Shown here: one piece after another, positions 42,809 to 56,000 of the stretch
Layout of the letters: each line of letters begins with the position of its first letter
Numbering within the stretch: the stretch's first letter is position 1
Assembly (NCBI GenBank): GCA_019633425.1
Contig: WSUB01000092.1
Coordinates: 62,001 to 126,000 of the forward strand
DNA: 64,000 bases
Source of the DNA: Tulasnella sp. 424
Lineage: Eukaryota; Basidiomycota; Agaricomycetes; Cantharellales; Tulasnellaceae
Reading direction: 5' to 3'
Position numbers and translations under genes: made by a program
The notes under the pieces: model-generated
Database searches by the model: none
Seen by the model: the letters and a program-made list of their open reading frames with translations, nothing else
Told to the model about the DNA's origin: nothing

Positions 42809-43786
42809 TCAAGCGGCTTCACCACTTGGCAGTCCTTCTGCAACATCTTTCCCGCGTCTTCGCTTTCGCCTGTGTTTCGTCTCCCCGGGTTCCGTTTCGT
42901 CGCCCTCGTCCTGGCGCTTCCGCTTACTACCTGTAACTGCGGCTTCTCCTTCCTTTGATTTCTTCGCAGGTAAAGACGCTTTGACCTTCTTCCTCTTAAT
43001 ACTGAGAGGGTTGGGCTGTTTTGGGCCTCGCGGTTTCCGCTGCGGTTGCTGTTTGGGCTTCTGATCGGTAGGAAGCTCATCTTCTTTGGCATGTAACGTT
43101 GATTCATCCATCTGAGTATATCAAATGTTTATTATTTACAAAGTATTGTCGATTGTTAGAGGACTCACTTCCGTCTTTCTCTTCTTCGTGGAATCGCTCG
43201 GTGGTTCTAGGACGAGAACGCCGCGCTTTACATGTATGATGGGAACTGCAGGAATCATCCGAAGTTTATCTCGAAGTTCGTCTGATTGCGTTGCAACTAT
43301 GTAGCGGTTTTTGTTTTTCTTGCCTGTCCAGAGTGTCAGCCTTGCCAGCCTGTCGGGGAGGGCTCGCGGGAATTTCGAATCCTACCAATGATGCTCGATA
43401 TGCATTCGTCAGCCGGAATCGCTTCTCTATGGTTGCATCTATTCCTCTCAAACGTTTTGGCCATGTCCACAATGGGCTGGCCTGGCTCTCCGAGCTTGTA
43501 AAGTTCGGCGATGCAGCACTGAGTAATAACTGGACGGAGTCATCAGTTTAGCGTTTTAAATCGACCCCCAAAAAAATTCCAGTATTAGTCACTTACTTAG
43601 TTTACAGTCCTCTTGGACCGTTCTACTCATGAGATTTGTAACATTTGACGTGTGTAGGAGCTTCAGGCGAAACGTATCCGCGCAGAAGCTGGAGTCCATC
43701 ATAATTTGGAAGGGCGCGTGAAACCCGAAGGACTCCTGGTACATCGCCATCTGTTTCCTGTAAGTCTTGGCGCGTTTTTGTCTCAT
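42809..43786 (-). CDS. UTP23: rRNA-processing protein UTP23 (PIN-like)
   Basis: Exons 43786-43597, 43529-43386, 43323-43169 and 43111-42809 give 263 aa. It opens MRQKRAKTYRKQMAMYQESF, the signature start of UTP23. A PIN-like domain follows, with the zinc-binding pattern QCC then RCNH then EC (about residues 66-110), the core RYIVATQSDELRDKLR, and HVKRGVLVLEPPS. The last 100 residues are a Lys/Arg-rich tail. UTP23 is a nucleolar small-subunit processome factor needed to release the snR30 guide RNA during 18S maturation. It converges on IML1 with 94 bases between the stops, so the 3' regions probably overlap. A Met opens the last exon, but the upstream exons are clearly part of the gene. Confidence 0.93.
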
Positions 43787-43941
43787 CCTGGCTCAAGAGC
43801 AACGTCGGTGATGGAAGGGGTCGGAGAAGGTTGGTGAAATTTCACTGGTTTCCCACGGTTCACCCTATGAGCGTCTTCTCCTGCGCCACACCTCAGATTA
43901 TCGGGTCGACCGCACCGTACAAGTATCGAGACGCAACGTAG

Positions 43942-45569
43942 TTAAATTGCCGCCATGTACTTGTAAAGATCTACCGATGTACCATCGCCATGCAACTCGT
44001 AACCCTCTATCTCGATTCGAGGCAAGTTTGAGCATACCTCTCGCAATTCTTTGAGGATTTCTGGGCGGAAATCCCCGTTAAGCGATGGAGCCTTTAGCGT
44101 GTGTGAGGGTTCCAGCAGAATGTCTACTGCGGCTGGGTGTTAGGACGCGGGAAGGAATAAGTAGAACGCCGAAGAAACTTACGGAAAATCAAAGTTAATT
44201 TTTGAAGGTTGGGAAGTTGCTTGCCTACACCCGTAAGCAGATCCGCCCATCCCGTTCCGCACCAACACTCCACCTCTGACACCGAAGGGAAGAGAGACGT
44301 GACGGCGGCAAATAATTCCCTCGCTCCTGGTAGCAGGAGATCGCGGTGAACGACGATTGAGGTCACGCCGCTGCGAAGACTTGGTGGAACCGCGAGCAAC
44401 ACTTCTTGGTAGTTGCCGCTGTAGCAGAATTGTACGTTGGTCCGCTCATTTTGGACTTGAATGTTTGGACCTTCTATTAGAAGTTTGATTCGCGAGCCGT
44501 CAGTCGCGGAGACGACGTCGGAAAGGATGGTGGACACATCGATGGGAGTAGGCGTCGGATCTGTATGAGACCTGGTGATGGCGATATCGACACTTGTAGA
44601 AGGCGGGAAAGAAAGGTGTTCAAGGATGAAATGGAGGCCCGGGACCGGAAGCCCAACTGCTACGAAGCTTTGGAGACTACTCGGGACGACTCGCCCTGAA
44701 GGACTTTCTATGGGCTGGTACCACACGGGTTCCTCGATGACCACGAAGGACTGGGCATTGTTCGCGTAGATGTGGAGCTTGGCAAGTTTTGGGCAAGTTT
44801 CGATTAGATTTATGATAGCAAACGGTGATGGAAGGTGTGGCGCACAGTCTACGACGACCGTTTCGAGTCTCTGTAGCTGGAAGAGGAGAAACCATGGGAT
44901 GCTGACATATACAGTGTGAATGGCTCGAAGTTCGGGTGTGATTCCTCCGAAAAGCGATTCGACGATGTACGGACAGTAGCGATTGCTACGGAGCTCAAGC
45001 CGCTGGAGGAGTGGAGCTCCAACGTTGGCGATGACTTCTAGGGTCTCTGGCGGCGTGAAGAAGTCTTCCACAGGCCGTGCCAAGTCTGGGTTATGCTCCA
45101 TGGTACAGTGGAGGTGCTCGACTCGATCCAGGACGCCTTTAACGAGGTCCAACATGAAAGCCACTTCCACCGTGGCTGGGGTTGTGCAGTACACCTGGAG
45201 GCTCCGGCTTTGTGACTTGGCAAGATGGGCCTCCCATACGCTTGGAGGTGGAATCTCCGTGATCCGGGTCCAGTACTCGGGGCTGTCCTCGATATACCAG
45301 TACCATCTTCGGCAGCATTGCTGAAGACGGGCTCTCCATACAGCGATAGGACCGGGATCGCGGAATATCGTCCTGAATATCTCGTCGCCTATCTCGTCAG
45401 GGAAGGGAGGCCAGAGTGGAGCGCTGGGTGAAGGTCGCACAATGAGGATGGTGTTATCTTCACTTGTTCTGCATACGAGGGGTCGTTAGCAATCCATAAC
45501 ACGGAGCTGGCATAATAAACAGACGTACACTTTGGGGCCTCTATCTGATTTTACTGCAGCAAAGGCCAT
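43942..45569 (-). CDS. F-box/leucine-rich protein
   Basis: Exons 45569-45529, 45468-44183 and 44126-43942 give 503 aa. The short first exon (MAFAAVKSDRGPK) is needed because the long exon has no Met near its start; an apparent start at 45440 is GTG. A diverged F-box is at about residues 30-80 (FPDEIGDEIFRTIFRD, then CCRRWYWYIEDSPEYWTRI). A leucine-rich body follows, with conserved phrases such as VVVHRDLLLPGARELF. It is unrelated in detail to the three tandem F-box genes at 28.4-34.1 kb. The presumed role is an SCF substrate adaptor; the substrate is unknown. Its end is 155 bases from the UTP23 start. Confidence 0.8.
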
Positions 45570-46226
45570 CAAGTACTTGAATGTGTTTTGATCGGGTAGA
45601 GGGAGGTTGAGCAGATGACTGGTCAAGACCTAGAGAGGGAGGACTGTTAAATATTCCCATGATGCATTGTACATATCCCCAGCATGGTAGGTTGATGGAT
45701 TGGGTCCAAGTTTACCAGCAGGAGTTAAAGTGTCTTTAAGCGCCCATCGGCTTGCGCGGCCCGCAATTCGCAAGCCGCTTTCCGCATTCACCTCTCACCT
45801 TTTCCATTCTTGAGTTGTCTTCTCCCCCCGACCTCACTTCCTGTTTTCGTTCGAATGAGACGTTGATGTTCGCCGTCATTTACTTTTCACATTTGCCGGA
45901 CACATACCGAGAGCCTAATTAATTGCGAACATCTTCTCAGAAGACTGGACTGCTCTCTCGAGAATGTCAGCAACCTTCGTTATATACCGGAGTAACCGCA
46001 ATCGCGAACCAGGACAACAACAACCGATCAAATGAATAAGAGCGGGGACAGAAAAATACAACTTGGCCGGATTGAACGAAAAAAGGAGAGGTGACAATAG
46101 GAAAGCTTTACGGTATTGAAGGAGGGGGGACGAACGCTAAAGGAGAGGAGGTCCTGAATAACCAAAAACCCAACAGCGAGCGGAGAAATAGTTCAAGGGA
46201 GAATGGAGGAGGACAGAGCAGAGTAT
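45570..46226. other. Intergenic region
   Basis: Upstream region of the F-box gene and downstream region of the ubinuclein gene, both on the minus strand. A pyrimidine-rich stretch at 45785-45850 is present. No gene supported. Confidence 0.5.
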
Positions 46227-49218
46227 TCAACTCTCAAGTTCCATCTTGGCTCCGGCCAGCTCAATTTCCTTCTTGAGTCTGAGCTTCATATTCGATACTG
46301 GCGTATAGAAAGCGATTAGTAAAAGTTGAAGGATGAAGAGAAGCGCTAACTCACCTTCACGAGAGATCGTCTGAGAGTTCATCCAACCGTCTGGGAACAC
46401 GGCAGTGATCTAAATATGCATTCGAAGTTTATATCAGTAATCCAGCCACTGGCACAATATATTGGGATGCGGACCTTTGAATACAAGCTTTTCCTGAGAC
46501 TCTGCTCGGTCGCCACGGGCACGGTATTGTCCCATCCGCTGTGCGGCAAAGTCAGTCAAGCTGTCTCATAACGTCGGAGCCGGAACAAGAGCACGTACTG
46601 CATGACGCTGGTCAATCTGGCACTCTCGTTGCTCAAATGCACTAAACCCCAAACTCTGGACTTGATAGCGTCCGTGAAGCGGAAGCGCTGCTGAGGAGGT
46701 CTATCTTCACGTTCCCTCGTGCCAGGGATCTTCTCGCCCTTTTCCTTTCCGTTCGGAGCATCCGACTCGGCCGGGTTGGGAGACTGTGCGCGAGATGGAT
46801 TGTCCTGACGTAAAAAGAAAGTCGTCACGTGAGTCGTCATTCATGCGAGCATACTCTATATACACGCACCACATCCATTCCTTCTTCCTTGTTCTCAGTC
46901 TTCCGTTTCTGCCTTTCCTCTGTAATAGAGGCGGTGTTAGGAGGTATTTCGTCAGCGAAAGACGGGGAACGACATACCCCATGAAGCCTGAGCACGAGCG
47001 TACTCCTCCTGGGCCTTGGGGAAATCTTCAATTGCAATCTGCCTCAACTCCTCCAAGAGCGCATCTTGGCGTTGCTGGAGGAATTTTTGATGGTCCGAGT
47101 ACATGAGGCGGGATGTCAATTTCTGCGAGTCAAAAAAAGCGGTTTAGACTTTCCGCGGCAGAAGAGAAGGGGAGACGTTAGCTCGACGCACCATCATAGT
47201 GAAACGGTTGTAAGGGAAGATTGTTGGTAGGTAATCGAAGAAGTTATCATTGTAATCTCCGTGGTGCAATGCAACCGTAGCGGCCTGCTGAAGTAGAGGC
47301 TTGAGGTGGGGAGGGAACTTGCCGCGTTGAGCCCAGCTCGCTGTGAGGACGTGCCACTTGTTCAGAATCATGTCTGCCACGAACCAAACACAAAAAGGCA
47401 ATACGGACCATCGTCAATAGACTTCTTTAGATCTCTCAACGCATTATTCACGACTGGATGGAAAACCTAAGAAACGGGTGGTGTCCGTGAGTGAAGAGGT
47501 CTGGGACGGTTTGTAGGGGGATGAAACTCACCCTCTCGAGGTCTTCCTTGCTAATCTTTCTCTTCTTTCCATTCGCACTATTTCCATCTCCCGCAACGGA
47601 CGAAGTAGCGCCATTGATCATCGAATCGCTCGGTCCAATGCTGACCATGCTGAGAGCGGGGAGGGTGGGGGCGGCTTCTGTAGTGGGTTCAGCGCTGCCA
47701 TAAGCAACAAATCCTCCAGTGGTAGAGATCTTGGCCCCGTCCTCGTCCAACTTGATACGTTTGGCCTCTCGCTGCTCAGGGTCATCGTCATCCAGCAATG
47801 CGATCGGGCTGTCTCTCGTCCCAACGCCACTCTGTGGCTTCGCACTGCTGGCAGGTGGTTCGGTTTGCGCGGAGGCCTGGCCTGGGACCGTTGTCAACGG
47901 AACGACCTTGGTCGGAGCCTCGGCAACGGCGGTCGCGTTCATGAGCAGGCTGGTCAGGCTAGGTCCTTGACGTCTCCTTCCTCCTCCAGGTCCAGGAGCG
48001 TTAGAGTCGGAGAGTCCTCCATTGGCGGTGGACTTGGGGGGTCTGCCAGGGCCGTTGCGAATAGATTTTTGAGGCGTCTTGTCTTTAACGAGAGCGACGT
48101 CGCCTGAAGAGACGTAGAAGCCTGACTGCTTGGTCTGGGCAAAGTGCGTGGGTGCGTCGATGCGGAGGTCAGAGTCGTCGATGAAAGGGTCGGCGAGATC
48201 GTATTCACGAGCCCGACGGCGGCGACGCTATTGGTATTGGAAAGTGAGCCAGCTTGTTTGAGAGCGATGAGGACGATGCATACCTTTGCGACTGGGACAG
48301 GAACGTTGATCTCCGGAGGTGGAGGCTGTTCATCCTCGCTGCTGCTTTCGGAATCAGATCCAAGACGCGGTGGCGGTGGAGGGGTTGGAGGGCCTTGACC
48401 GTTGGCTTTGGCGAGCTGAAGGATGTTGACCTCGTAGTTGCTCGGACCGCCCAGTGAGATATTTAGGCGGACAGTATTGCGCGGAACTGGTTTAACGACA
48501 GGCGGAGGCGAGGGTGACAGACGTCGACGAATTTTGGATTTAGGTTGCTTTCCGGGTGCGCTTGAGTCTGCATTGGCAGTGTCGGTAACGGCTGCGAGGC
48601 GAGGGGACGGTGAGCAGTCAGTGGTAATTAAAATTCACATGGGTACGTACCTCCCGAGGCGCCAGTTGGGTCATTCCCATCTGGGTGTGCTGTGGACTCG
48701 CCCTGAGCCGTTTGTCGACGAGTTTGTTCGGCATCTGTATCGGTATCTGGACCGCCGGCGGCAGCGCTTGAGGAGGAAGAGACTACGCGGTCTTGGAGTG
48801 GAACGGTGAGGTGTTCGACTTCGGCGGCGTCTCCGCCGTCTCCTTCCTCATCCGCCTCCCCACTAGAGGATTCACTATCTTCGTCGTCCTCATCATCGTC
48901 ATCTGAAGCGCTTTCTCCTTCTTCGTCGTTATTTTCGTTTTCGTCGTCGCCGATCGGTTCTTCGTTCTCAGGGTTGTCGCCTGGGTTGTTGTGGTGGTCG
49001 ACGACGATGACGCTGTCAGAGGAAACGCTAATTGCGCTTGGGGTTGGTTGTCGTGGAAAGTGTGTGGGTGGGTAGTTGGTGGGTGACTTTGCGTGCGATG
49101 GGAAAGTCGGGGGTGCTGTTGGAGGGTGGACAGCGGAAGGAGACGTCGGCGAGGTATGTTTGGACGGTGTTGAGGGAGGGTGGCTGTCGATGGCCATCAT
49201 ATTGTTACCCCCATCCAT
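46227..49218 (-). CDS. HPC2: HPC2/ubinuclein, HIR histone chaperone complex
   Basis: Eleven exons (49218-48651, 48591-48284, 48227-47532, 47466-47409, 47373-47192, 47122-46978, 46919-46870, 46804-46599, 46538-46475, 46409-46355, 46297-46227) give 800 aa. The N-terminus is disordered with a long acidic run (about 95-135). The HPC2-related domain lies at about 303-340 (DPFIDDSDLRIDAPTHFAQT, then QSGFYVSSGDVAL). The ubinuclein middle domain occupies about 525-790 (NKWHVLTASWAQRGKFPPHL, FFDYLPTIFPYNRFTMM, WGLVHLSNESARLTSVM). It ends KKEIELAGAKMELES. HPC2/UBN binds Hir1/2-HIRA and deposits H3-H4 independently of replication. The ATG at 49218 is preferred, but the frame is open further upstream. 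Confidence 0.88.
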
Positions 49219-50155
49219 TCGTTTTTTTTCGGCTTGTGGTAGGGTTCCTAAAATGAACAAGATGTCGCAAGAGAGCTTGAAAGAAAGTTTAGTCAAGACG
49301 TGTAAAAACGATACTACTATTCAAGTAGTCTAGGTTGCGATAGACGATGAGGGCGGAGGGGGGAGGGGACGCTTGCGGTGGGGGGAGCGAGTGGTGAGGT
49401 GTCAAAGTATTTGAGGATGGGCTGCGTTTCAATCGGATTCCCCGGTCTCCCTCTTCTCTCTCTCCCTCTCTGGTTTTCCTTAGCCCCTCTTTCTCTCTCA
49501 ACTTGCGTCTCTCCGGGCTTTCCTAACAATCGACGCGTGATCCTCTTCCGGCGGTCTTTGTTTGTTCCGGTGGCACACTTACATCAGCCCTATTGGATAC
49601 TTGCAAACCGAGTCATGAGCGCAAAAATATCCACACCGCCCTACCACGTAAAATGTCAGCTTTACTCATAACCAAGCGTTGGTATCGATCCGTTACTCTT
49701 AGCTGCTGTTGTGTTGCGAGGCTAGTCGGCAAGCTCGGCTAAACCGCTTGTAACACTTGCCCGGCGGCTCATGGCAAATAGAATGTCTCTGTAAGGAATT
49801 TGGTCCGCATGGGCCAACGTCATGACCCGCAGCGTTTGCATCATTTTCAACGTTCGTTGGCCGAGGACAACCAATCAATTTCGAGTAGAGCGTTCTGGAC
49901 CCGATTGTACTCAGGCAAGGGCGAACCAGAGAGGGATCTAACCTGCAGAGTCGCGTGCTTCGTAGAGACATAAATCTACCACTGAATTGGTCACTAGTTA
50001 CATCAACACCTTTGTACCTGTCGATTAACTTCCTTCTGTCACGAATCAGTTGTTATTATCGGTGACGAAACCCTAAGTGCAAGAGGCGCTGATCGACGTC
50101 GCCGCCTTCTCATCGAAATACTCTCACGGTTGACGCCGCTGTCGCCACCACCACA
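49219..50155. promoter_or_regulatory. Divergent promoter between HPC2 and the SRAP gene
   Basis: 937 bases with both genes pointing outward. A polypyrimidine tract (tctctctctccctctct, about 49445-49480) lies on the plus strand. No other gene is supported; frames at 49289-49529 are low-complexity. Confidence 0.45.
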
Positions 50156-51870
50156 ATGTGCGGGCGCTTTGCAGTATGGCAACAGGTGAGCCGCTGTCCT
50201 CCCACTACAACCTCTATCCCAAGATCAAACGACTCTGCTTTTAAAGGACTTGGAAGAGGAAATTGCGGCTCAATATCCATTCCTCGATGTGCGCCGCTAT
50301 GAACCGCCAGAAGCGGAAGGTGGTGAGGAGAATCAAGCTCAATTTTACCCAAGGTACGGGCACTGTTAGGCTTCAGGAGTCAATGCAGTGATTGCTCATA
50401 ACGTAAGTAGGTATAACATCGCGCCCCGCTCCATGTCACCCGTCATCCGCCGTATGGAGAACGACGACCACCCAGGTGCCGTTTTGCAGCTTATGGTACG
50501 TTTTCACTCTGTCAACGCATCGCAAATACTATTTTAAGCCATTAATTACACCTTATACCGATTGAGTAGAAGTGGGGTGTCATCCCACACTGGCAAAAAC
50601 ACGAAACCAACAATCTCGCAACAATCAACGCACGTTCAGAAGCTTTGATCGACGGTGAGAGTGGCATGTGGTCCACCCTCAAAGGAAAGAAGCGATGTGT
50701 TGTGCCCGTAAACGGATATGTGAGTCCTCTCCCCTTGGTTGTCAAGTTGTCTTGGCAGGCCAAGGCTGACTTCCCTTCGGTGCCGGCCGCCAGTTCGAGT
50801 GGTTGAAGAAGGGGAACCAGCGCCTTCCTTACTATATGAAACGCAAGGACGAGAAACCTCTTCTCTTTGCTGGCCTATGGGACGTTACGACACTCGAGGG
50901 TCGGTTCTCATTGCATTGAGCTGCTACAGCGAACTACCCACTGAATGCACCTTGTAGATCATAAGTTCCCTATTTACTCTTTCACCATAATTACCACCTC
51001 GTCCAACTCCCAGCTTTCGTTCATTCATGATCGTATGCCAGTCTTCCTCGAGGACGAGGCTAGCATCAAGGCCTGGCTCGATCCCAAAGTCGGGTGGGGC
51101 AAAGAATTAGCAAACATGCTTAAGCCTTACGAGCAGGAGGTCGCTGCGTAAGTATGTCGTCATTGCCTGCCTGGAAATTATCCTGAAGGGAGGAATCCAG
51201 GTACCAGGTGCCGAAGGAAGTCGGCAAAGTTGGAACAAATGACCCCTCCTTCGTCCAACCTGTTGCCGAGCGGAAGGACGGGATCGCTGCGATGTTTAAA
51301 AAGCAAAAGGAGACCGGGGCACACTTGAAGTCGCCTTCCTCGTCTCAACAATCCCAAAACCTCTCGTCTTCCCTGAAACTGGAGGAGGACGAACAAGACC
51401 AAAAGCCTGCTCGGTCACCCTCCCCAACGAGATCTTCTCAGCCTAGGGGTAAGGGGAAGGCTACTTCATCTTCCAAAACTGGAAAATCCGAGACCGTATC
51501 CGAATCGGAGAAGATGACGTTGGGAGATGCGAAAGCCGCGCAGAAGAGAGCTAGGCAAGAGGACGACGGGGATGTAATTGAGGTCGACGACGACGAAGAT
51601 GTGGAAGAGTTGGTCCATCAACCGTCGTCATCCGCACCGAAGAAGAAGAAACCTAAGAAGGAACCTGATTCCGCCGAAGACTCTGATGTGAGTTTAAATT
51701 CTTCTAGTGCCCGAGCATTATGCACCGCGGCTCACGCCCCTTGCTTTCAATAGCACCAGAAGCCTACCACCTCGAAAAAGCAAGCTCCCGCCTCGCCGAA
51801 AAAGAAAAAGGTTCCGCCACCCCCGACAGCGTCCCAGAAGGCTAAAATTACAGACTTTTTCAAGAAGTGA
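50156..51870 (+). CDS. HMCES/YedK-type SRAP protein (abasic-site shield)
   Basis: Exons 50156-50185, 50247-50353, 50411-50495, 50570-50719, 50794-50899, 50958-51147, 51201-51687 and 51754-51870 give 423 aa. It starts MCGRFAV, so after Met removal Cys2 is the residue that forms the thiazolidine crosslink with abasic sites. Other SRAP hallmarks are in order: RYNIAPRS, KWGVIPHW, INARSEAL, GYFEWLKKG, LFAGLWD and HDRMPVFL, where the His and Glu shape the active site. The last 180 residues are a Lys/Glu/Ser-rich extension ending SQKAKITDFFKK, which resembles a degenerate PCNA-binding PIP box. HMCES shields abasic sites in single-stranded DNA at replication forks. The C-terminal tail fits the fungal/animal type, not the short bacterial form. 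Confidence 0.93.
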
Positions 51871-53046
51871 CTGATAGTTAAACTCGGTGTCTCCCTCCAG
51901 AAATTGGATTTCCTTATGTTCCTCAGATAGCATGAAACGTGCCGCTTGGTTAATGTTCGCTCGTACATTCGTTGACGAAGGGTTTTGGTGTTGATGAAGG
52001 TCAGAGGGACGACTCCCACGCCATACCCCTTTCCGGCTCCGAACACTTGACCCCAGCCGGGATTTAATTTTGGTAGCACCCTTTGACTGCTTGACTGATG
52101 AAGAGATGTGGGTCAATTCACTATATGTGCACTCCTGATCTGCAGGCTCCGATCGGAGAGGCGCGCTTAAAACCATATCGAGAGAGACCAACCGGGTGGA
52201 GATTTGGGTTTGTCGTCTGCCATCGAATTTTAAAAATACCAAGCTTCCCATGGTTGCGTTGAGGTGGTTGCAACCCGCAACAAAACGCTTCCGACTGCGG
52301 TTGGTGCCGTCGCATCGCCCCGACGGATTGAGGTGGTTTAGTCGGCGCTATATCCCAGGTTCAACCAGAAAATGGCTAGCGAAATTTAAATAATGTTTCG
52401 GTGTGCGACAGTCATGCTCGAGTGTGATCTGTAATCCACAATGTGGTTTTGTGGTTGGTCAGGCTAGCCTTATGGAAGCTTAGGGTAAGGCTGAGAGGTC
52501 CCCGAGTTCTCCGTGTTGGAAATTCGACGCACCCGACATTCGACACCGCTCGCTTCGGCCTCCACCAACGACCCGCTCAACAGCCCTATCATCAATACAA
52601 CCCCAACGAGGTCAGCAAAAGATCCACTTTCACGCATACGTTGCATTTCGCGGGTGCCTGGAGGATGAGGAGCGGTCAGGGGAAGGTAGTGCGCGGCCCA
52701 GTCACCCTTCAGCCTGCATTGAAACCGTATGCTACTACGCCTCCTTTCAGCGGTCAAAGAGCATAGGACTGGGTTTCATGCCTGTCTCCATGGACTTCCT
52801 GCTCCTCACCTCTTGCTGTCCACCCTTTGTATTTTTGGTTTCGGAGTCTCTTTGAAGGGCTGTCGCTGACTCGCAACTGGGCAAAAACCCGCTCTCCCTT
52901 TGCTACTACATAGGCTACCGAAGACCAAGTAGCACAGTTTATTCGATTACCCAAGTACTTCGAGGTCGATCTGCGAGTTAGTCGACTCTCCATCTTGTCC
53001 ACATCAGGCGCACCCACACTATTCGCATCGCCCGCATCGCGCTGTC
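51871..53046. other. Intergenic region, 1.2 kb
   Basis: 3' flank of the SRAP gene and upstream region of NST1. Open frames at 52443-52766 (plus) and 52470-52757 (minus) overlap each other and carry no domain. No gene, RNA or repeat supported. Confidence 0.5.
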
Positions 53047-56000
53047 ATGCCGGCCAAAAGCAACAAGAAACGTTCCAAGGCAAAGAAGACTGCAGAGCCT
53101 GCAAATCCCAAACCTCGCCCTGTCAATGGAACCCAGACCCCAGCAGCTGATGACGACGACGAAATGCCTCCTCTCGAACCCGCAATCCCTGCAGCCAATC
53201 AACCGCATTCTCGGACAGGTCTTTCGCCAGAGCTGGAATCGGTACATCTAAGCACCACCGCGACGTTGAACAACTTGGCTGCTACTCCCGAGCTGAGCAA
53301 GGCCGCCCAAGAACTTTACCGGGGACTCGACCGTGATCTGATGAGCAGTCTACCGGAGGATTCCGATTACTGGTTGTCCCTGCCACCAACAATCAAGACG
53401 TTTGTGCAGAACGCATATGCTCACGGAATGTTTCCCGCCGCGGGGAACGTAACTGGGGACCTGGAGAAGGACCGACCTGCAATGTATACGGCGGCTCAGC
53501 AACTTGCGAACGGGCAGCAAGGGAAGCGGGGCGGCGCTGTGGCGACTCCACCTTATCCACCCGGTGCATACCCATCATACCCTCCTTTCGATGCCTCTGT
53601 GTTTTCAGATCCAGCGTTCACTCAAGCTCTGGAACAGTTGATGCCTCGTGGTGCAGCGGGGCAGCCTCAGGGTCCCGTGCCACCTCCTGGCATGCACCCA
53701 GACTTCAATGGAGGGGAGGAATATTACAGCGAGGATGAGGAGGATGAGGTTGAGCTGGACAACACTCTTCATAACGGCCGTGATATTACTCAAACTCGCG
53801 TGACCGTCAGCTATGATATCAACGGCGTCCGTAAGACGATGACGACCACGACAAATCATACCGGTTCGGCTAACCCCAACTCCAAAGCTGCACCTGTGAC
53901 AACGGCGACTACTACCACTACCACTACTACCGAGACCAAGAAGCAGCAGCAGAAGAAGCCGATGAAGAGTACCGTCCCGGTCCCACCGACGCCGTCCTTA
54001 CCTCCTCCGCCGAACCCTGCTCCCAACCCACCGCCACAAACGAAGCAAACCCCCATACAATCCGCCAAGCCTCAGCAACAGCAGGCTCCTCCCCCAACAC
54101 TCGCTCCCCCTTCCCGACCCGCACCAACACCGAATCCTCCCATTCCTCCGAGCTCACGTGCCGCTGGAAAGCAACCGATGTCTTATGCACCGGCTCAACC
54201 TCCTGCCGCTGTTCCTCCTCGTTCTGCCAGGTCAACTGGCAAGGCACCGGCCACTGCCCCTCAACACTACCAACCTTCCCCACCGGCTTCCACAAAAGCT
54301 GCTCCAACAAAGCCCAGACCACCAGCGGGGACCCAACCTTCAGCCGTGGCCCAGGGGAAAAAGACTGATAATCGCATTTGGAGTAGTACGCCAACAGAGG
54401 ATCGAGAAAGGATTAAAGACTTTTGGCTAGGGCTGTCGGAAAAGGAGCGGAGGAAGCTCGTCGAATTAGAGAAGGATGCAGTATTGAAGAAGATGAAGGA
54501 ACAGCAACGGCATAGCTGTAGTTGTGCGGTGTGTGGGAGAAAACGGTGAGTCGACAGAGCGTTGACAGAGTGGTCTTACTAATGGTTGGTTGCGGAATCA
54601 GTTCGGCGATCGAGGACGAGCTTGAGGTGCTTTATGACGCTTATTACGAAGAGCTGGAACTCTATGCCAATCAGCAACAGCAGTACGTCAACTCCCCCCA
54701 TACAGTGCCGCCTCCGCCAGGTCCAGGTCCATTTCCCGGCAGCGTTGAATTCGACCAAACCGGTGCTGTCATTCCGAATGACCTTACGAAACACCCAGCT
54801 CCGCCAATACAGCATCCACCTCCAGAAGAAGACGAGTATGACGAGGAGGAGGAATACGATGAGGAAGGGTCTGAAGAAGGTTCCGAGGAAGACGATGAGG
54901 AGGACGACATACAAGATTCCATACCTGCGGCCTATCCCAAGCAAACTCGGCGGACGAGTGCCCAGCAGAGAGCGCACCAGAAGGGAGTAGCGAATGGAGC
55001 AGGGAAAGGAAACGCCGCTCAGCAAGACTTCTTCACGTTTGGCCCCGGTTTGACCGCAGCAGGTGAAGCCCCCTTTCATTGCTTTCTTTTCCACTCTCAT
55101 ATCTCGTTCTCATTCCGTTCGAATCGTCGGACTGATCCCTTCTTCTCCCGCGCGTATCCTCCTCATCTCCTCCTTGCCTTCTCTGGCTACCGTGTCCTGA
55201 ATCTTAACCGTCTTGTCGTTTGTAATGCCTTTCCGACAAGGCCCAGGTAACATCCTTACCGTTGCCGACGACTTGCTCAAGAATGACGGAACCAAATTCT
55301 TGGAGATGATGGAGCAATTGGCGGAAAGACGGATGTATCGTGAAGAAATTGCTGCAGGCGCGGTTATGGACGACGACGAAAGCGAAGATGACGAGGAAGG
55401 TAGTGAGGATGAGTCTGGGAGCGAGGAGGAAGAAGAAGACGACGAGGATGACGATGTGAGCTCTTGTAGATCGAATAAACCGTCAAGCTAACATTTCCTG
55501 GCCCCAGAACCCAACTGAAGAGCAAAAAATGGAAGAAGGACGAAGGATGTTCTCCATTTTTGCGGCTCGGATGTTTGAGCAGCGCGTGTTGCAAGCTTAT
55601 CGGGAAAAGGTTGCTCAAGATCGTCAACTTCAGTTAATCAAAGAGCTGGAAGAAGAGGATCGAGCGGCCGCCGATCGCGAGGCAAAGAAGAAGAAAGATG
55701 CCGAGAAGAAGAAGGACAAGAAAAAGTACGTCGGTCCTTTTTAGGCGTCTGTATAGCGAAGCTGATGCGGGTTTCGCTCCAGGCAACAGAAGCAAGCGAA
55801 GGAGGAGGAGCTTGCTCGCAAGGCCCGAGTGAAAGCCGAGAAGGAAGCCGAGGAGAAGGCACGACGACAAGCTCAAGAGGAGGAGAATCGCAAACGGCGA
55901 GAGGAGGAAAGAACGAAGCGCGAGGCGGAGCGGAAGGCCAAGGAAGAGGAAAAGATGACGAGAGAGATGGAGCGTCGGAAACGAGCAACGGAGGAGAAGG

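Noticed and set aside
45440..45440. GTG start for the F-box gene at 43942-45569
   Set aside because: Fungal nuclear genes start with ATG. An upstream 41-base exon with ATG at 45569 splices in frame through a GT-AG intron.
47618..48398. Plus-strand frames over the HPC2 gene
   Set aside because: They overlap exons whose splice sites and HPC2/ubinuclein motifs are clear on the minus strand.
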